From Allolobophora icterica (lineage: Eukaryota; Annelida; Clitellata; Crassiclitellata; Lumbricidae): a DNA stretch of 64,000 nt. The DNA is taken from NCBI GenBank assembly GCA_963556255.1, contig OY744612.1, positions 18,142,900-18,206,899 on the forward strand, written 5' to 3'. The translations under genes and the position numbers were made by a program. Below, in pieces: positions 23,914-34,188 of this stretch. Position 1 is the first letter of the stretch; every line of letters starts with the position of its first letter. The notes beneath the pieces were generated by a model that worked only from the letters and a program-made list of their open reading frames with translations, had not been told where the DNA came from and made no database searches.

Positions 23914-25149
23914 TTTACAGCCTTGAGACAAGTACTTGGAACGACTGTAGTATAATAAACGTTTCCATTGGTTTGAAATATAAGCCTAGTTGGTAGAAAT
24001 AAACACATTGAAAATATATTCTTATTAATCAAGGAGGCCTATTGTCACATTTTATTGGATATCATGTATAATTTTATCAAACTCAACTGGCTGAGGTTGA
24101 GATGATTATATCCTAGCCTGAGGGGGTTATGTACGGGGGATTATGTCCAGGGGATTATGTCCGCAAACCTAAAATTTCTATCGTCTTTAATCGGGAGTTT
24201 AAAGTTATATGGTCTTGGTCGCAGATTATATGGTTGCTCATTAGTTGGAGCAAACAGGGAACACAGCACACGTAATGGGTTCTGTTTCACAGCGTCAGAA
24301 AGCCGCTTCCCCCCTTCTTTACAAGTGTGGTCACCAGTGGCGATTCACGATCAAGAAATCCTAAGCGCTTCATCCTTCTTATAATGCGGTCAATTTTGGC
24401 ACGATCGCCAGACGCAGCAAATCCCCACCAGGCTGGGGAAGTATACAACAGCCTGGCGACTGTTGTGGCCCTCGCAGCTTCATTTAATGAGTCATTAGGT
24501 AAACCATACTGTCTAAGACTTTTGAGTGACTGTAAAGAGCCAGAGCATGTCCTAACAATTGATCATCAAAATGACATGTAGGTTTTAGATAATTGGCAAT
24601 GATAACACGATTTATATACAGGGCTGTAGTTGAGGGTATGCGCGGGTATACAGCGTGTACTCACCTCCAGAGACCGTATACTCACCTTACAAAATATTTG
24701 TACTGACCTCTAATTTGTTTCGGAAAACTAACCGGTAGGATGTACTCACCTCTTATTTGTGTCGGAAATCTAACCGGTAGCGTTTACTCACCTCTAATTT
24801 TACCACTACAGCCCAATTGTTTATATAGCGCCGATGTTAATGATTACGATAATTATGATTATGATGATATTGATAATAGTATTAATTCTACTACTAATAA
24901 TAATTGTAACAATGAAGGTGGTGATAATGTCCAAGATTATGACGAAGCTCGGTGATTGTTTCAAGCCTTGAGGCCTCGAATAAAGGCCTTCCTCTGAGAA
25001 AACAATAATGGGCATTGTTTCTTCTCGGTACTAAATGTGGAGGTACGGTACCGTCAAGCCAAAAAAGTGGGCGGTAAATTAAGTACTCTTAGCACCCAAA
25101 AATTACACATATACCTAAGAATCAGGACAGGATTTCTTGAAGAGGAATG

Positions 25150-25222
25150 TATAGCAGAGTGGCAGATTGGTTGGAGCGCTCGTGTTGTAACGCGGAGAGT
25201 ACGGGTTCGAACTTCCGTCCCT
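25150..25222 (+). mobile_element. tRNA-like SINE head (copy A)
   Basis: A-box-like TGGCAGATTGGTTGGAGCG, an anticodon-loop-like TTGTAA and the B-box GGGTTCGAACTTC in tRNA-like spacing. A loop TTGTAA would place a Thr-type TGT anticodon. The T stem is incomplete, so it is more likely a SINE head or tRNA pseudogene. The same sequence is at 33560 in copy B. Confidence 0.55.
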
Positions 25223-26164
25223 GAGACGTTTACTGTGCATAGATCCCAAACAAGTCTTTCACTTACGATGCTCAGCGCCATCGACTGATGCTTATGCATT
25301 AGATATTGACGCTCAATAAATTCCTGATTATGATAATTTTAACAATAGCGTGCGACGTAAATTTTTTATGACGTAAACAGACTATGGTGAACCGTTTCAA
25401 GCTGACCAATGGCGTGGAAGAGATCAATTTGGAAAGACATAAAACAAAGAGTCAGACCAAATAAAGCAATGAAACCTAAAGATAGCAAGTTAGAGCAAGA
25501 AAAAACCTGTCTGTTTATTGAAATCCTAAATGACAGACCGTATTATGGCACAGAATAATGTCCAGTAAAATACAATTATGAATGTTGAATGAGTTAGGCA
25601 TTCATCGGTAGAACAGAATGCGGGAAATAAAATTCTATTGTCTTTAATCGGGAGTTCAAAGTTATGTGGTCTTTCTCGCAGATTACATGGTTGGTCAGTA
25701 GTTGGAGAAAATAGGGAACACAGCACATGAAATGGGTTCTGTTTCATCGCGTGAAAATAGCCTCTCTCCTCTGTCTTTACAAGTGTAGTCATCGATGGCG
25801 ATTCTCGATCAAGAGATCCTAGGTGCTTCATCCTTCTAATAATACGGCCAATTTAGGCACGATCGTCAGATGCAGAAAATTCACACCAGGCTGGGGAACT
25901 ATACAACAGCCTGGCGACTGTTATGGCCCTCGCAGCTTCATTTAATGAGTTATTAGGTGAAACCATGCTGTCCAAGAATTTTAAGTGCCTGTAAAGAGCC
26001 AGAGCATGTCCTAACATTATCATCAATATGACATGTAGCTTTTAGGTAATTGGCAATGATAAAACGATTTATATACAGGCTATAGTTGAGGGAATGCGCG
26101 GTTATGCAGCGCGTACTCACCTCGTATACTCACCTTACAAAATATTTGTACTCATCTCTAATTT

Positions 26165-26645
26165 TGTGAACTGAGTTTCGTGTACAGTCTTACAGTGCGA
26201 GATATTAGCGTATATATTTAGTGCGCTTACTTTAGTTTCACGTGTATATGTATATATGATAAATGCATAACGTTTAATTGTACTCTCTTAGTGACACGCG
26301 TGGCCGGCCGATCTGGGCAGCGGCGCGCTATATGTATATTATAAGATTTCGCTTATGCGCACAGAAGACAGGTGTGTCAAGAGGCGCGAAGAATTATGCT
26401 GACTAGAGAAGTTTGAATTCGGTGTTCGCTGTAGTAGTGTGGCTGACTAGTTGAGTTGTAATCGAATTGAGTTCTGTCTGTTTGTTTCTTATTAAACTAA
26501 AAGATATTAAACTGTGTTGCTGATTAATTCAGGTTATACTTATACGTAGCATTAGTGTTCAAAAGGTGAACGTTAAATAGGCGTTAAGTACGAAGAGAAC
26601 AAGGATTTAATTAGAAGGATTGTCAACGGAAGGATTGGGTTGACA
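26165..26645 (+). promoter_or_regulatory. 5' LTR
   Basis: 481 bp, TGTGAACTG to GGGTTGACA. It holds a GC-rich core (GGCCGGCCGATCTGGGCAGC near 26302) followed by TATATGTATATTATAAG at about 26329-26345, a candidate TATA region for element transcription. It differs from the 3' LTR at 26285 (C versus G) and 26301 (T versus C) only. Confidence 0.95.
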
Positions 26646-26649
26646 TTAT

Positions 26650-26664
26650 TGGTGGCAGTGACGG
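26650..26664 (+). promoter_or_regulatory. Putative tRNA primer binding site
   Basis: TGGTGGCAGTGACGG lies four bases after the 5' LTR and starts with TGG, the complement of a tRNA CCA end. The tRNA species was not determined. Confidence 0.55.
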
Positions 26665-26665
26665 T

Positions 26666-26800
26666 GTGGATAAGAACTCACGGTGGATAAGAACTCACGG
26701 TGGATAAGAACTCACGGTGGATAAGAACTCACGGTGGATAAATACTCACGGTGGATAAATACTCACGGTGGATATAAACTCACGGTGGATTAAAATTCAC
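26666..26800 (+). repeat. 17-bp tandem repeat in the retrotransposon leader
   Basis: Eight copies of GGATAAGAACTCACGGT-like units, the first four nearly identical and the last ones diverged. A second short repeat (AAAGAATTTACAACGGTGTT) follows at about 26840-26890. All lie in the untranslated leader between primer site and gag start. Confidence 0.93.
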
Positions 26801-27078
26801 GTTATCACCTCCTTCGGCGGATAGAAGAATCTACGACGGTGATAAAAGAATTTACAACGGTGTTAAAAGAATTTACAACGGTGTTAGAAGAATCTACGCG
26901 TTGTTGCTGTGTGACGTGTCTTCAATATCAACGACGGTGGAACACGAGAAAACGGTATAAAAAATTTCGTTGTTTTTCACGAACAAATACAAAAGAAATC
27001 CCGTTTGTTTATCGATTCACACAACAAGAAAAACCGTGACTTCTTTGAAAAGAGAAATCACCAAAGTAAACAAGTAAG

Positions 27079-30000
27079 ATGGAGAAATTAAGTGCTGAAA
27101 GACAAGCAGATATTAAGAAGATGTCTACGGAAAGGCTAAAACAGCGTTTGTTGAAAGCCGGTTTTAAAGAAGAACAATTAGAAGGTATGTCACGTGGTGA
27201 CATGATACAGGAACTCGCCGAAGTGTGGGTGAAAGAAGAAGTCGAAGAAGAAGGTGCCGTTGGCGGTGCCGTAGAAAAGGCTATTGAAAAACCTCCTGCG
27301 CCTATGTCTATGGAGATGTTGATGCAGTGGATGATGATGACTAGGCAGGAAGAGAAAGATAGAGAGGAGAAACGTAGACAAGAAGAGAAAGATAGAGAGG
27401 AGAAACGTAGACAAGAAGAGAAAGATAGAGAGGAGAAACGGAGAGAAGAAGAGAAAGAAAGAGAAGATAAACGGAGACAAGAAGAGAAAGAAAAAGAGGA
27501 TAGACGAAGACAAGAAGAGAAAGAGCTAAGACAGGAAGAATTACGTCTTCAGAGAGAGAAAGAAGAGAAAGCGGAATTTGCAAGGCAAGAGGAATTGCGT
27601 CTGCAAAGAGAGAGAGAAGATAAAGCAGAACAAGTGCGTAAGGCAGAACTTGAATTGCAAAAGAATCAGTTTGAGATTCAGTTAGAACAGTTGAAAAGAG
27701 ATAGGGAAGATGCTGAAAGAAGAAGATTGGAGCAGATGATTGAATTTGAAAAAGCTAGAAAAAGTGATGAAGAGGTTCGTCAGCAACAGATTGAAGCAAA
27801 GAGAATGCGTGAAGAAGAAAAAGAAAAAGCGCGAACGTTAGAGTTAGAACGCGCAGAACAGATAAGACAAGAAGAACTCAAATTTCAGAAAGAAAGTTTG
27901 GAAAAGGCAGAGGCCGAAAGACAAGAACGTCTGAAACTGGAGAAATCAAAATTGACATTGAAAGAAACGCAAATGAGAGAAGAACGGGAAGCTGAAAGAA
28001 GGAAACAGCAAGAAAGTGAAACTTTGGTGTCAAAAATTAAGAAAATAGGTGATGCAATGAATCATGTATTGCCTCAAATGCCAACTGATATGATGGAGGT
28101 GCCATTATATTTTGAAACAGTCGAGAACGCGTTTCGTAGTTTTGCTGTGGAAAAGCCGTTTTGGGTGAAATTATTACTACCATTGATGACGCCGAAAGCT
28201 CGAACCGTTCTGAATAGATTGTCATACGATGATCTAGACAATTATGATAGAGTCAAGCAGCACTTATTAAAAGAATTTAAATTGACTTCGAGAGAATACA
28301 GAACCAGATTTGTGGATGCTAAGAAGACGACAGAAGAGACTTATACGATGTTTACGGCAAGACTGAAGAACTTGCTAAACTATTACGTGAGAAGTCGAAA
28401 CGTGAACAGAGAGTATGATACGCTCTTTGATTTGCTGGTAGCGGATAAGCTAAAAGAATGTTTACCGCCAGGTCCACTACAGTTTGTATTGTCGAAGGAA
28501 GGAACTGACTGTCTCCAAGCTAGTGCAGTGGCAGACCTAGCAGACATTCATGTAAACAATCGAATTGGGTTTGCATTTCCAAATATAAACAGTTATCCTT
28601 CTCAACGTTCCGTAAACCAAAGCCAGAGTGGAAAGTGGAAAAGTAATCCAGGAACAGGGAATCAGTTCAAAGGTAAAGAAGTCAAGGCTAGTGTCCCTGT
28701 ACCCAATGAGACCAGAGACGTGACGTTTGGTCGTCAGGGATTTAACAAATCGTCAGCGCCGTTTGCCAAGAGGGAAGGCAACACATCGATTACGCAGTAT
28801 AAGAGATATGAAGGAAATGAACAACGAGGCATGGTTGTGAAGCGTTGTCACAACTGTGGTTCAGACAAACATTTGGTTAAATTTTGTCCAGTTCCAGTGG
28901 CAGCAGCTAGTTCTAGCAGAAATCAAGAACACACAAGGGTGAATTTGATTCAAGTGGTTAGTGATACAGATAATCAAACCACGGGTCAAGAAAACCAAGA
29001 AACTGAAGTAAAGTCAGTAATGAAATGTGGTATTCAAAAAGAAATTCTATTGGATGCTGAAATTCAGAGAGAAGTCATAGGAAAAGATGACAGTCGAATA
29101 TTGAAGAAATCGTTCTTGCAATATGTCGAGGTTGAAATTCGTGCAGTAGACGGTAAAGAGCCAGTGAAAGTCAAAGCACTGAGCGACTCGGGAGCAGAGA
29201 TTCCGGTGATTAGTGAAGAATTACTGGAAGGCATGAAGGTGGAACAAATTGGAAAAGTGAATTTGCAAGGTGTGGCAGGAGATGCCATTCCTGCGAAGTT
29301 AGTAAAAGTCGATGTTAGACTGTGTGATAGTGACGTGGAAGAAGAGGGATTTCCGCGTAAAATCCAGTGTTCACTTACACCTTATGTCACCTTGATGTGT
29401 GCTAGTATTGCAAAGATGGGCAGTACAGAAAGATTCTTGTTGCATCCAGAGATAATTGCCGAATTAAAAGCCGTACCACAGATGAAAGTTAAAACGATAC
29501 AAGGAGATGTGAGTGTACGAGCAAATGTAATGACGAGAGCGCAGAGTCGGAAACAGGAAATGGTAGATGTTGATGAGAAGAGTGAAACTGAAAGTTCAAG
29601 TGATGAGGAAAACGACAGTAATGAGCAACGAAGCTTATCGCGAGATGGTATAACATCAGAGATGAACGAGCAAGAGATGGCTGCATGCGAGAATGGCACA
29701 TTAAATGAAACGGAAGAAGACAATGAATGTGATGTGGGGATAGGAGACTTGTATAGAGATGAAGAAATGGATGAAGAACAAAAGGTGCAGATTGCCGATT
29801 CGAAGAAGTTCGAAGAGCAACAGAGAAATGATGAATCGTTGAAGCCGTGGTGGAAGTTAGCACAAGAGAAAGAATCTGAATTCTGTGTGATCAACGGTTT
29901 ATTGCATAAGAAATATCAGATATTAGACCAGACGATATATCAACTAGTGTTACCAAAAGAGAGACGAATTAAAGTGATGGAATTGGCGCATGAATCGGTA

Positions 30001-32532
30001 TTTGGAGGACATCTAGGAGAAGAGAAAACAAGAGAACGAATAAAGTTGTCTTTTGTATGGCCAAAGATGAGAAGAGACATTGTGAAATTTTGTAAGTCTT
30101 GCGAGAAGTGTCAACTAAAGGCAAGGAGTCTGGTGATGGATAGAGTACCTATCACTCCGGTCTCAAGAGAAGAGGTCGCCTTCAAGAGAATGACGATGGA
30201 CCTCGTTGGCCCGATCGATCCAGTATCTGCTGCAGGTCACAAGTATTGTTTATGCATTGTGGACTCGTGCACCAGATGGCCTACAATCTTTTTATTGAAA
30301 TCGCTGACAGCGAAGGCTGTGTGTGAAGCGTTGATGGAACTATTCATGAACGTTGGTGTGCCGTCCGTGATTACAAGTGACCAAGGAACGAACTTCACAG
30401 CCAGTTTGACAAGAGAATTTCTCGATTTAATGGGCTGTAGTCCACGATTCGACACACCAGGACACCCAGAGGCTGCTGGATTAGTAGAAAGATGGAATCA
30501 GACATTTAAAAAGATGATCCATCATGTGATAATAGACAACCCGAGGAAATGGCATAAGATAATTCCTTTCACAGTGTGGGCATTACGAGAAGTGCCGAAT
30601 GCAACTACTGGAGTATCACCATATATGCTTGTCTATGGGAAAATTCCGAGAGGACCATTGGCAATATTAAAAGAGAGTTGGACTAGAGAAATAAACTTAC
30701 CCCCTCATGTTGGAGTTAAACCAGAAAAGTATTTGAAAGAACTCAAAGAAAATATGGAGAAAGCATTATTGTTTGCAGAATCCTACTCTCGAGAAAAGCA
30801 ATTACAATACACGAATCAGTATAACAAGAGAGCAAAGCACAAAGAATTTGAAGCTGGTGAGAAAGTCATAGTTTTGTATCCAACGTCAACAAACAAACTT
30901 ATTTCTCGATGGCATGGTCCATGTACGATCATACATCGAAGATCAAAGTACTCTTATTTAGTCGATATGGGTGAAAATGGTCGAAAAATAATTCACGCCA
31001 ACAAGATCAGAAAATATGTTACTCGAGCATTAAGTTGTGGTCTAATTGTTGAAGAAGATGAAGATTTTGGTTCAGTGGTTGAATTACCAATGAGGAATGA
31101 GGTTCAAGATGACAAGAATTCACTTAACCTCGATCCTGAACAAATTAGCCATTTGACAGTAACTCAACAAGAACAGTTGTTGAAAGTCTTGAACAAATAC
31201 TGTGACAGATTTTCAGAAAAACCTGGATTATGTACATTGGTCGAACACGAAATTGAACTAAAACCAGGATTTCGTGAAAAGGAATTTGCAGCATATCGAA
31301 TTCCTTTGATTTATCGATCAGAAGTGGAACGTCAGATCAAAGAAATGTTAAAAACAAACATTATTAAACCATCATCGAGCAGAATGGCAAGCCCTTTGGT
31401 AATTGTTAAAAAGAAAGACGGATCTTTAAGACTTGCCTGTGACTACAGATACATTAACTCATTCACTGTGGATTGTAAATATCCGATGCCGATTGTCAGA
31501 GACGTTTTGAACAAAGTTGGAAAGTCTAATGTGATTTCTATTTTGGACTGTCGAAGTGCTTATTGGACTTGTCCTGTAAAACAATCTGATCAATGGAAGA
31601 CAGCTTTTGTAACACATAATGGACTGTATGAATTTACTCGTGTTCCTTTTGGAATGATAAATTCTGGACGAACTTTTGTTAAGGCGATAAATTTAGTTTT
31701 ACAGCCTATAAGTGACTTTGCAGAACCGTATGTTGATGACATTGCTGTGCATTCTGACAGTTGGAATATTCACTTGCAGCATCTAGATGCATTTTTGATG
31801 CAAATGAGATTGCATAACGTTACTTTGAATTTGAAAAAATGCATATTTGGTAAGAGTGAGGTAAGGTTTATCGGTCATGTGGTTGGGTCTGGTAAGATAA
31901 AGATGAATCCAGATAGAATTGAAAGTTTGACTAATTTGAAGATCCCAGAAACTAAGAAGCAAGCTAAGCAACTGCTTGGATTTTTTAATTATTACAGACA
32001 GTTTATTAAGGACTTTGCACAGATTGCGAAACCTTTATCTGATTTAACTAGTAAACGTGTTTCTGATAAGATTGATTGGACTGTTGAACATCAGCAAGCA
32101 TTTGATTTACTTAAAGAGGCTGTGCGATCCAAAGTAGTGTTATATGTTTTTGAAGTGGGAAAACCATTCAATTTGTACTGCGATAGTAGTGACTTTGCAG
32201 TCGGTGCTGTTTTAACACAGATGGACGACAAGGGAATAGAACGCCCTGTGTCATTTATCAGTCAGAAATTAACTGATACCCAGAAGAGATGGGCTACTGT
32301 GGAAAAGGAAGCCTATGCTATTGTTTGGGCTCTGAACAAGTTAAAAGAAATTATAATTGGATCAAAAATTTTCATTTTTACTGATCACAATCCTCTTACA
32401 TATTTGACTGAGTCAATGTCTAAGTCTGCTAAACTTGTGCGTTGGGCGTTAGCCTTACAAACTTTTGATGTTGAGGTGAAGTACAAGAAGGGCAGATTGA
32501 ATATTATTGCTGATTGTTTGTCAAGGTTATAA
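27079..32532 (+). CDS. gag-pol: Gag-Pol polyprotein, pol order PR-IN-RT-RH
   Basis: A single frame of 1,817 residues starting at the first ATG after the leader. Visible in order: a SAP-like helical N-terminus (about 15-53); a highly charged Glu/Arg/Lys coiled coil (about 88-325); a Gag capsid-like region (about 330-490); a CCHC zinc knuckle (C590, C593, H598, C603); protease DSGA (D703); an HHCC integrase zinc finger (H971, H978, C1008, C1011); the integrase DDE triad D1041, D1101, E1137 with 35 residues between the last two; a GPY/F-like module near 1280 (RWHGPCTI); RT with YVDD at 1551-1554; and RNase H with D1702 and TDHNPLTYL. All catalytic residues are present and there is no frameshift or stop between gag and pol, so Pol would be made in full fusion with Gag unless processed. 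The cysteine count and spacing fit an active enzyme set. Confidence 0.96.
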   Translation: MEKLSAERQADIKKMSTERLKQRLLKAGFKEEQLEGMSRGDMIQELAEVWVKEEVEEEGAVGGAVEKAIEKPPAPMSMEMLMQWMMMTRQEEKDREEKRRQEEKDREEKRRQEEKDREEKRREEEKEREDKRRQEEKEKEDRRRQEEKELRQEELRLQREKEEKAEFARQEELRLQREREDKAEQVRKAELELQKNQFEIQLEQLKRDREDAERRRLEQMIEFEKARKSDEEVRQQQIEAKRMREEEKEKARTLELERAEQIRQEELKFQKESLEKAEAERQERLKLEKSKLTLKETQMREEREAERRKQQESETLVSKIKKIGDAMNHVLPQMPTDMMEVPLYFETVENAFRSFAVEKPFWVKLLLPLMTPKARTVLNRLSYDDLDNYDRVKQHLLKEFKLTSREYRTRFVDAKKTTEETYTMFTARLKNLLNYYVRSRNVNREYDTLFDLLVADKLKECLPPGPLQFVLSKEGTDCLQASAVADLADIHVNNRIGFAFPNINSYPSQRSVNQSQSGKWKSNPGTGNQFKGKEVKASVPVPNETRDVTFGRQGFNKSSAPFAKREGNTSITQYKRYEGNEQRGMVVKRCHNCGSDKHLVKFCPVPVAAASSSRNQEHTRVNLIQVVSDTDNQTTGQENQETEVKSVMKCGIQKEILLDAEIQREVIGKDDSRILKKSFLQYVEVEIRAVDGKEPVKVKALSDSGAEIPVISEELLEGMKVEQIGKVNLQGVAGDAIPAKLVKVDVRLCDSDVEEEGFPRKIQCSLTPYVTLMCASIAKMGSTERFLLHPEIIAELKAVPQMKVKTIQGDVSVRANVMTRAQSRKQEMVDVDEKSETESSSDEENDSNEQRSLSRDGITSEMNEQEMAACENGTLNETEEDNECDVGIGDLYRDEEMDEEQKVQIADSKKFEEQQRNDESLKPWWKLAQEKESEFCVINGLLHKKYQILDQTIYQLVLPKERRIKVMELAHESVFGGHLGEEKTRERIKLSFVWPKMRRDIVKFCKSCEKCQLKARSLVMDRVPITPVSREEVAFKRMTMDLVGPIDPVSAAGHKYCLCIVDSCTRWPTIFLLKSLTAKAVCEALMELFMNVGVPSVITSDQGTNFTASLTREFLDLMGCSPRFDTPGHPEAAGLVERWNQTFKKMIHHVIIDNPRKWHKIIPFTVWALREVPNATTGVSPYMLVYGKIPRGPLAILKESWTREINLPPHVGVKPEKYLKELKENMEKALLFAESYSREKQLQYTNQYNKRAKHKEFEAGEKVIVLYPTSTNKLISRWHGPCTIIHRRSKYSYLVDMGENGRKIIHANKIRKYVTRALSCGLIVEEDEDFGSVVELPMRNEVQDDKNSLNLDPEQISHLTVTQQEQLLKVLNKYCDRFSEKPGLCTLVEHEIELKPGFREKEFAAYRIPLIYRSEVERQIKEMLKTNIIKPSSSRMASPLVIVKKKDGSLRLACDYRYINSFTVDCKYPMPIVRDVLNKVGKSNVISILDCRSAYWTCPVKQSDQWKTAFVTHNGLYEFTRVPFGMINSGRTFVKAINLVLQPISDFAEPYVDDIAVHSDSWNIHLQHLDAFLMQMRLHNVTLNLKKCIFGKSEVRFIGHVVGSGKIKMNPDRIESLTNLKIPETKKQAKQLLGFFNYYRQFIKDFAQIAKPLSDLTSKRVSDKIDWTVEHQQAFDLLKEAVRSKVVLYVFEVGKPFNLYCDSSDFAVGAVLTQMDDKGIERPVSFISQKLTDTQKRWATVEKEAYAIVWALNKLKEIIIGSKIFIFTDHNPLTYLTESMSKSAKLVRWALALQTFDVEVKYKKGRLNIIADCLSRL

Positions 32533-32627
32533 GTAATCGTAAGACTGTTTATTGATTAGCTAGATGTATATTTGTTTCATGTATTTTGGTAATTTCGCAA
32601 TTTTTTAAATTTAATTTGCTCAATTCC

Positions 32628-32643
32628 AGAAAAAGGAAGGAGG
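32628..32643 (+). promoter_or_regulatory. Polypurine tract
   Basis: AGAAAAAGGAAGGAGG, a few bases before the 3' LTR, the usual plus-strand primer in LTR element reverse transcription. Confidence 0.85.
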
Positions 32644-32646
32644 TAA

Positions 32647-33127
32647 TGTGAACTGAGTTTCGTGTACAGTCTTACAGTGCGAGATATTAGCGTATATATT
32701 TAGTGCGCTTACTTTAGTTTCACGTGTATATGTATATATGATAAATGCATAACGTTTAATTGTACTGTCTTAGTGACACGCGCGGCCGGCCGATCTGGGC
32801 AGCGGCGCGCTATATGTATATTATAAGATTTCGCTTATGCGCACAGAAGACAGGTGTGTCAAGAGGCGCGAAGAATTATGCTGACTAGAGAAGTTTGAAT
32901 TCGGTGTTCGCTGTAGTAGTGTGGCTGACTAGTTGAGTTGTAATCGAATTGAGTTCTGTCTGTTTGTTTCTTATTAAACTAAAAGATATTAAACTGTGTT
33001 GCTGATTAATTCAGGTTATACTTATACGTAGCATTAGTGTTCAAAAGGTGAACGTTAAATAGGCGTTAAGTACGAAGAGAACAAGGATTTAATTAGAAGG
33101 ATTGTCAACGGAAGGATTGGGTTGACA
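32647..33127 (+). promoter_or_regulatory. 3' LTR
   Basis: 481 bp, identical to the 5' LTR except for two single-base differences. It ends in TTGACA followed by the AATTT target duplication. Confidence 0.95.
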
Positions 33128-33559
33128 AATTTGTTTCGGAAAACTAATCGGTATGATGTACTCACCTCTTATTTGTGTCGGAAATCTAACCGGTAGCGTT
33201 TACTCACCTCTAATTTTACCATTACAGCCTTGTTTATATAACGCCGATGTTAATGATTACGATAACGATGACAACGATAATAGCATTAATACTACTACTA
33301 ATAATAATTGTAACAATGAAGGTGGCGATGATGACCGCGATGATGACGAAGCTCAGTGATTGTTGATTGTTTCGTGTCTTGAGGACTCAAATAAAGGCCT
33401 TCCTCTGAGAAAACAATGATGGGCATTGTTACTTCTCGGTACTAAATGTGGAGGTACGGTACCGTCAAGCCAAAAAAGTGGACGGTAAATTAAGTATCAT
33501 TAGCACCAAAAAACACACATATACCTAAGAATCAGGACAGGATTTCTTGAAGAGGAATG

Positions 33560-33632
33560 TATAGCAGAGTGGCCGATTGTTTGGAGCGCTCGTCTTGTAA
33601 CGCGGAGAGTACGGGTTCGAACTTCCTTCCCT
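33560..33632 (+). mobile_element. tRNA-like SINE head (copy B)
   Basis: Copy of 25150-25222 with a few substitutions; A-box-like TGGCCGATTGTTTGGAGCG and B-box GGGTTCGAACTTC are kept. Confidence 0.55.
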
Positions 33633-33705
33633 GAGACGTTTACTGTACATGGATCCCAAACAAGTCCTTCACTTACGATGCTCAGCGCCATCGACTGATG
33701 CTTAT

Positions 33706-34153
33706 TCATTAGATAGTGGCGCTTAATAAATATGTAACAATAATTATTTTGACAATAGCATACGACGCAAATTTTTTGATGACGTAGAACATATTGTGAC
33801 GTGCCGTTTCAAGCTGACCAATGGCGTGGAAGAGATCTATCTGGAAAGACATAAAACGAGCAGAATTCTGTCTGATAGACCAAACAACGCAACATAACTT
33901 AAAGATAAGAACTTAGAACAGAAAATAACTGCCTTCTAGGTAGGTTTTCTTTCTTGTCTGCACCATATTCATTAGATAGTGGCGCTTAATAAATATGTAA
34001 CAACTAGCTGTAACCCGTGAAAAATCACGGTATATAAAAAACAATTATTATTGCAGTGATAACAATAACGTCATATTATAGGCCTAGAGCCGTCGTCAAG
34101 ACAACCGTCGCCAAGGCGGCAGTATAGTGACGTCACAATAGTGTTTGTTACGG

Positions 34154-34188
<35 letters not shown>

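Larger units (their letters stand above)
22269..24169. mobile_element. 1.9-kb non-autonomous DNA transposon with GGACATAATC terminal repeats
   Basis: The left end AATTGTAGGACATAATCTCC and the reverse complement of the right end, GGTTTGCGGACATAATCCCC, share about 30 bp of inverted similarity, including an inner GGACATRATC. The octamer TAAAATTT lies on both sides (22261-22268 and 24170-24177). Copy B of the host repeat shows the empty site near 25630. The element contains a GC-rich open frame and a nested MITE. The superfamily is not certain: 8-bp duplications occur in hAT and P elements. Confidence 0.75.
22155..25510 (+). repeat. Tandem duplication of a ~1.45-kb sequence, copy A (split by a 1.9-kb element)
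   Basis: Sequence before 22269 (for example GTACAGAATAATGTCCAGT) and after 24177 (TCTTTAATCGGGAGTT onward) is collinear with copy B at 25511-33968 once each copy's insertion is removed. Shared landmarks include a tRNA-like head, a GTTTATATAGCGCCGATGTTA motif and CAAGCTGACCAATGGCGTGG. The repeat has no recognised coding content; what it is remains unclear. Confidence 0.75.
26165..33127 (+). mobile_element. Full-length Gmr1-like Ty3/mdg4-type LTR retrotransposon
   Basis: The element is 6,963 bp with two 481-bp LTRs, TG...CA ends and a 5-bp target duplication AATTT (26160-26164 and 33128-33132). It has a primer binding site after the 5' LTR, one gag-pol frame of 1,817 codons and a polypurine tract before the 3' LTR. 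LTRs differ at two positions, so insertion is recent. Domain order in pol is protease, integrase, reverse transcriptase, RNase H. RT and integrase look Ty3-like, but the order is that of Ty1/copia; this combination is the defining trait of Gmr1 elements, first described in deuterostomes. No envelope-like frame is present. It appears structurally complete and potentially active. Confidence 0.95.
25511..33968 (+). repeat. Tandem duplication of a ~1.45-kb sequence, copy B (split by LTR retrotransposon)
   Basis: Collinear with copy A. The LTR retrotransposon at 26165-33127 interrupts it at CTCTAATTT; rejoining the sides gives CTCTAATTTGTTTCGG, as found intact in copy A near 24710. The last ~260 bp are repeated three more times downstream. 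Confidence 0.78.

Noticed and set aside
29382..29894. Minus-strand frames of 124-170 codons within the retrotransposon
   Set aside because: Antisense shadows of the gag-pol frame.
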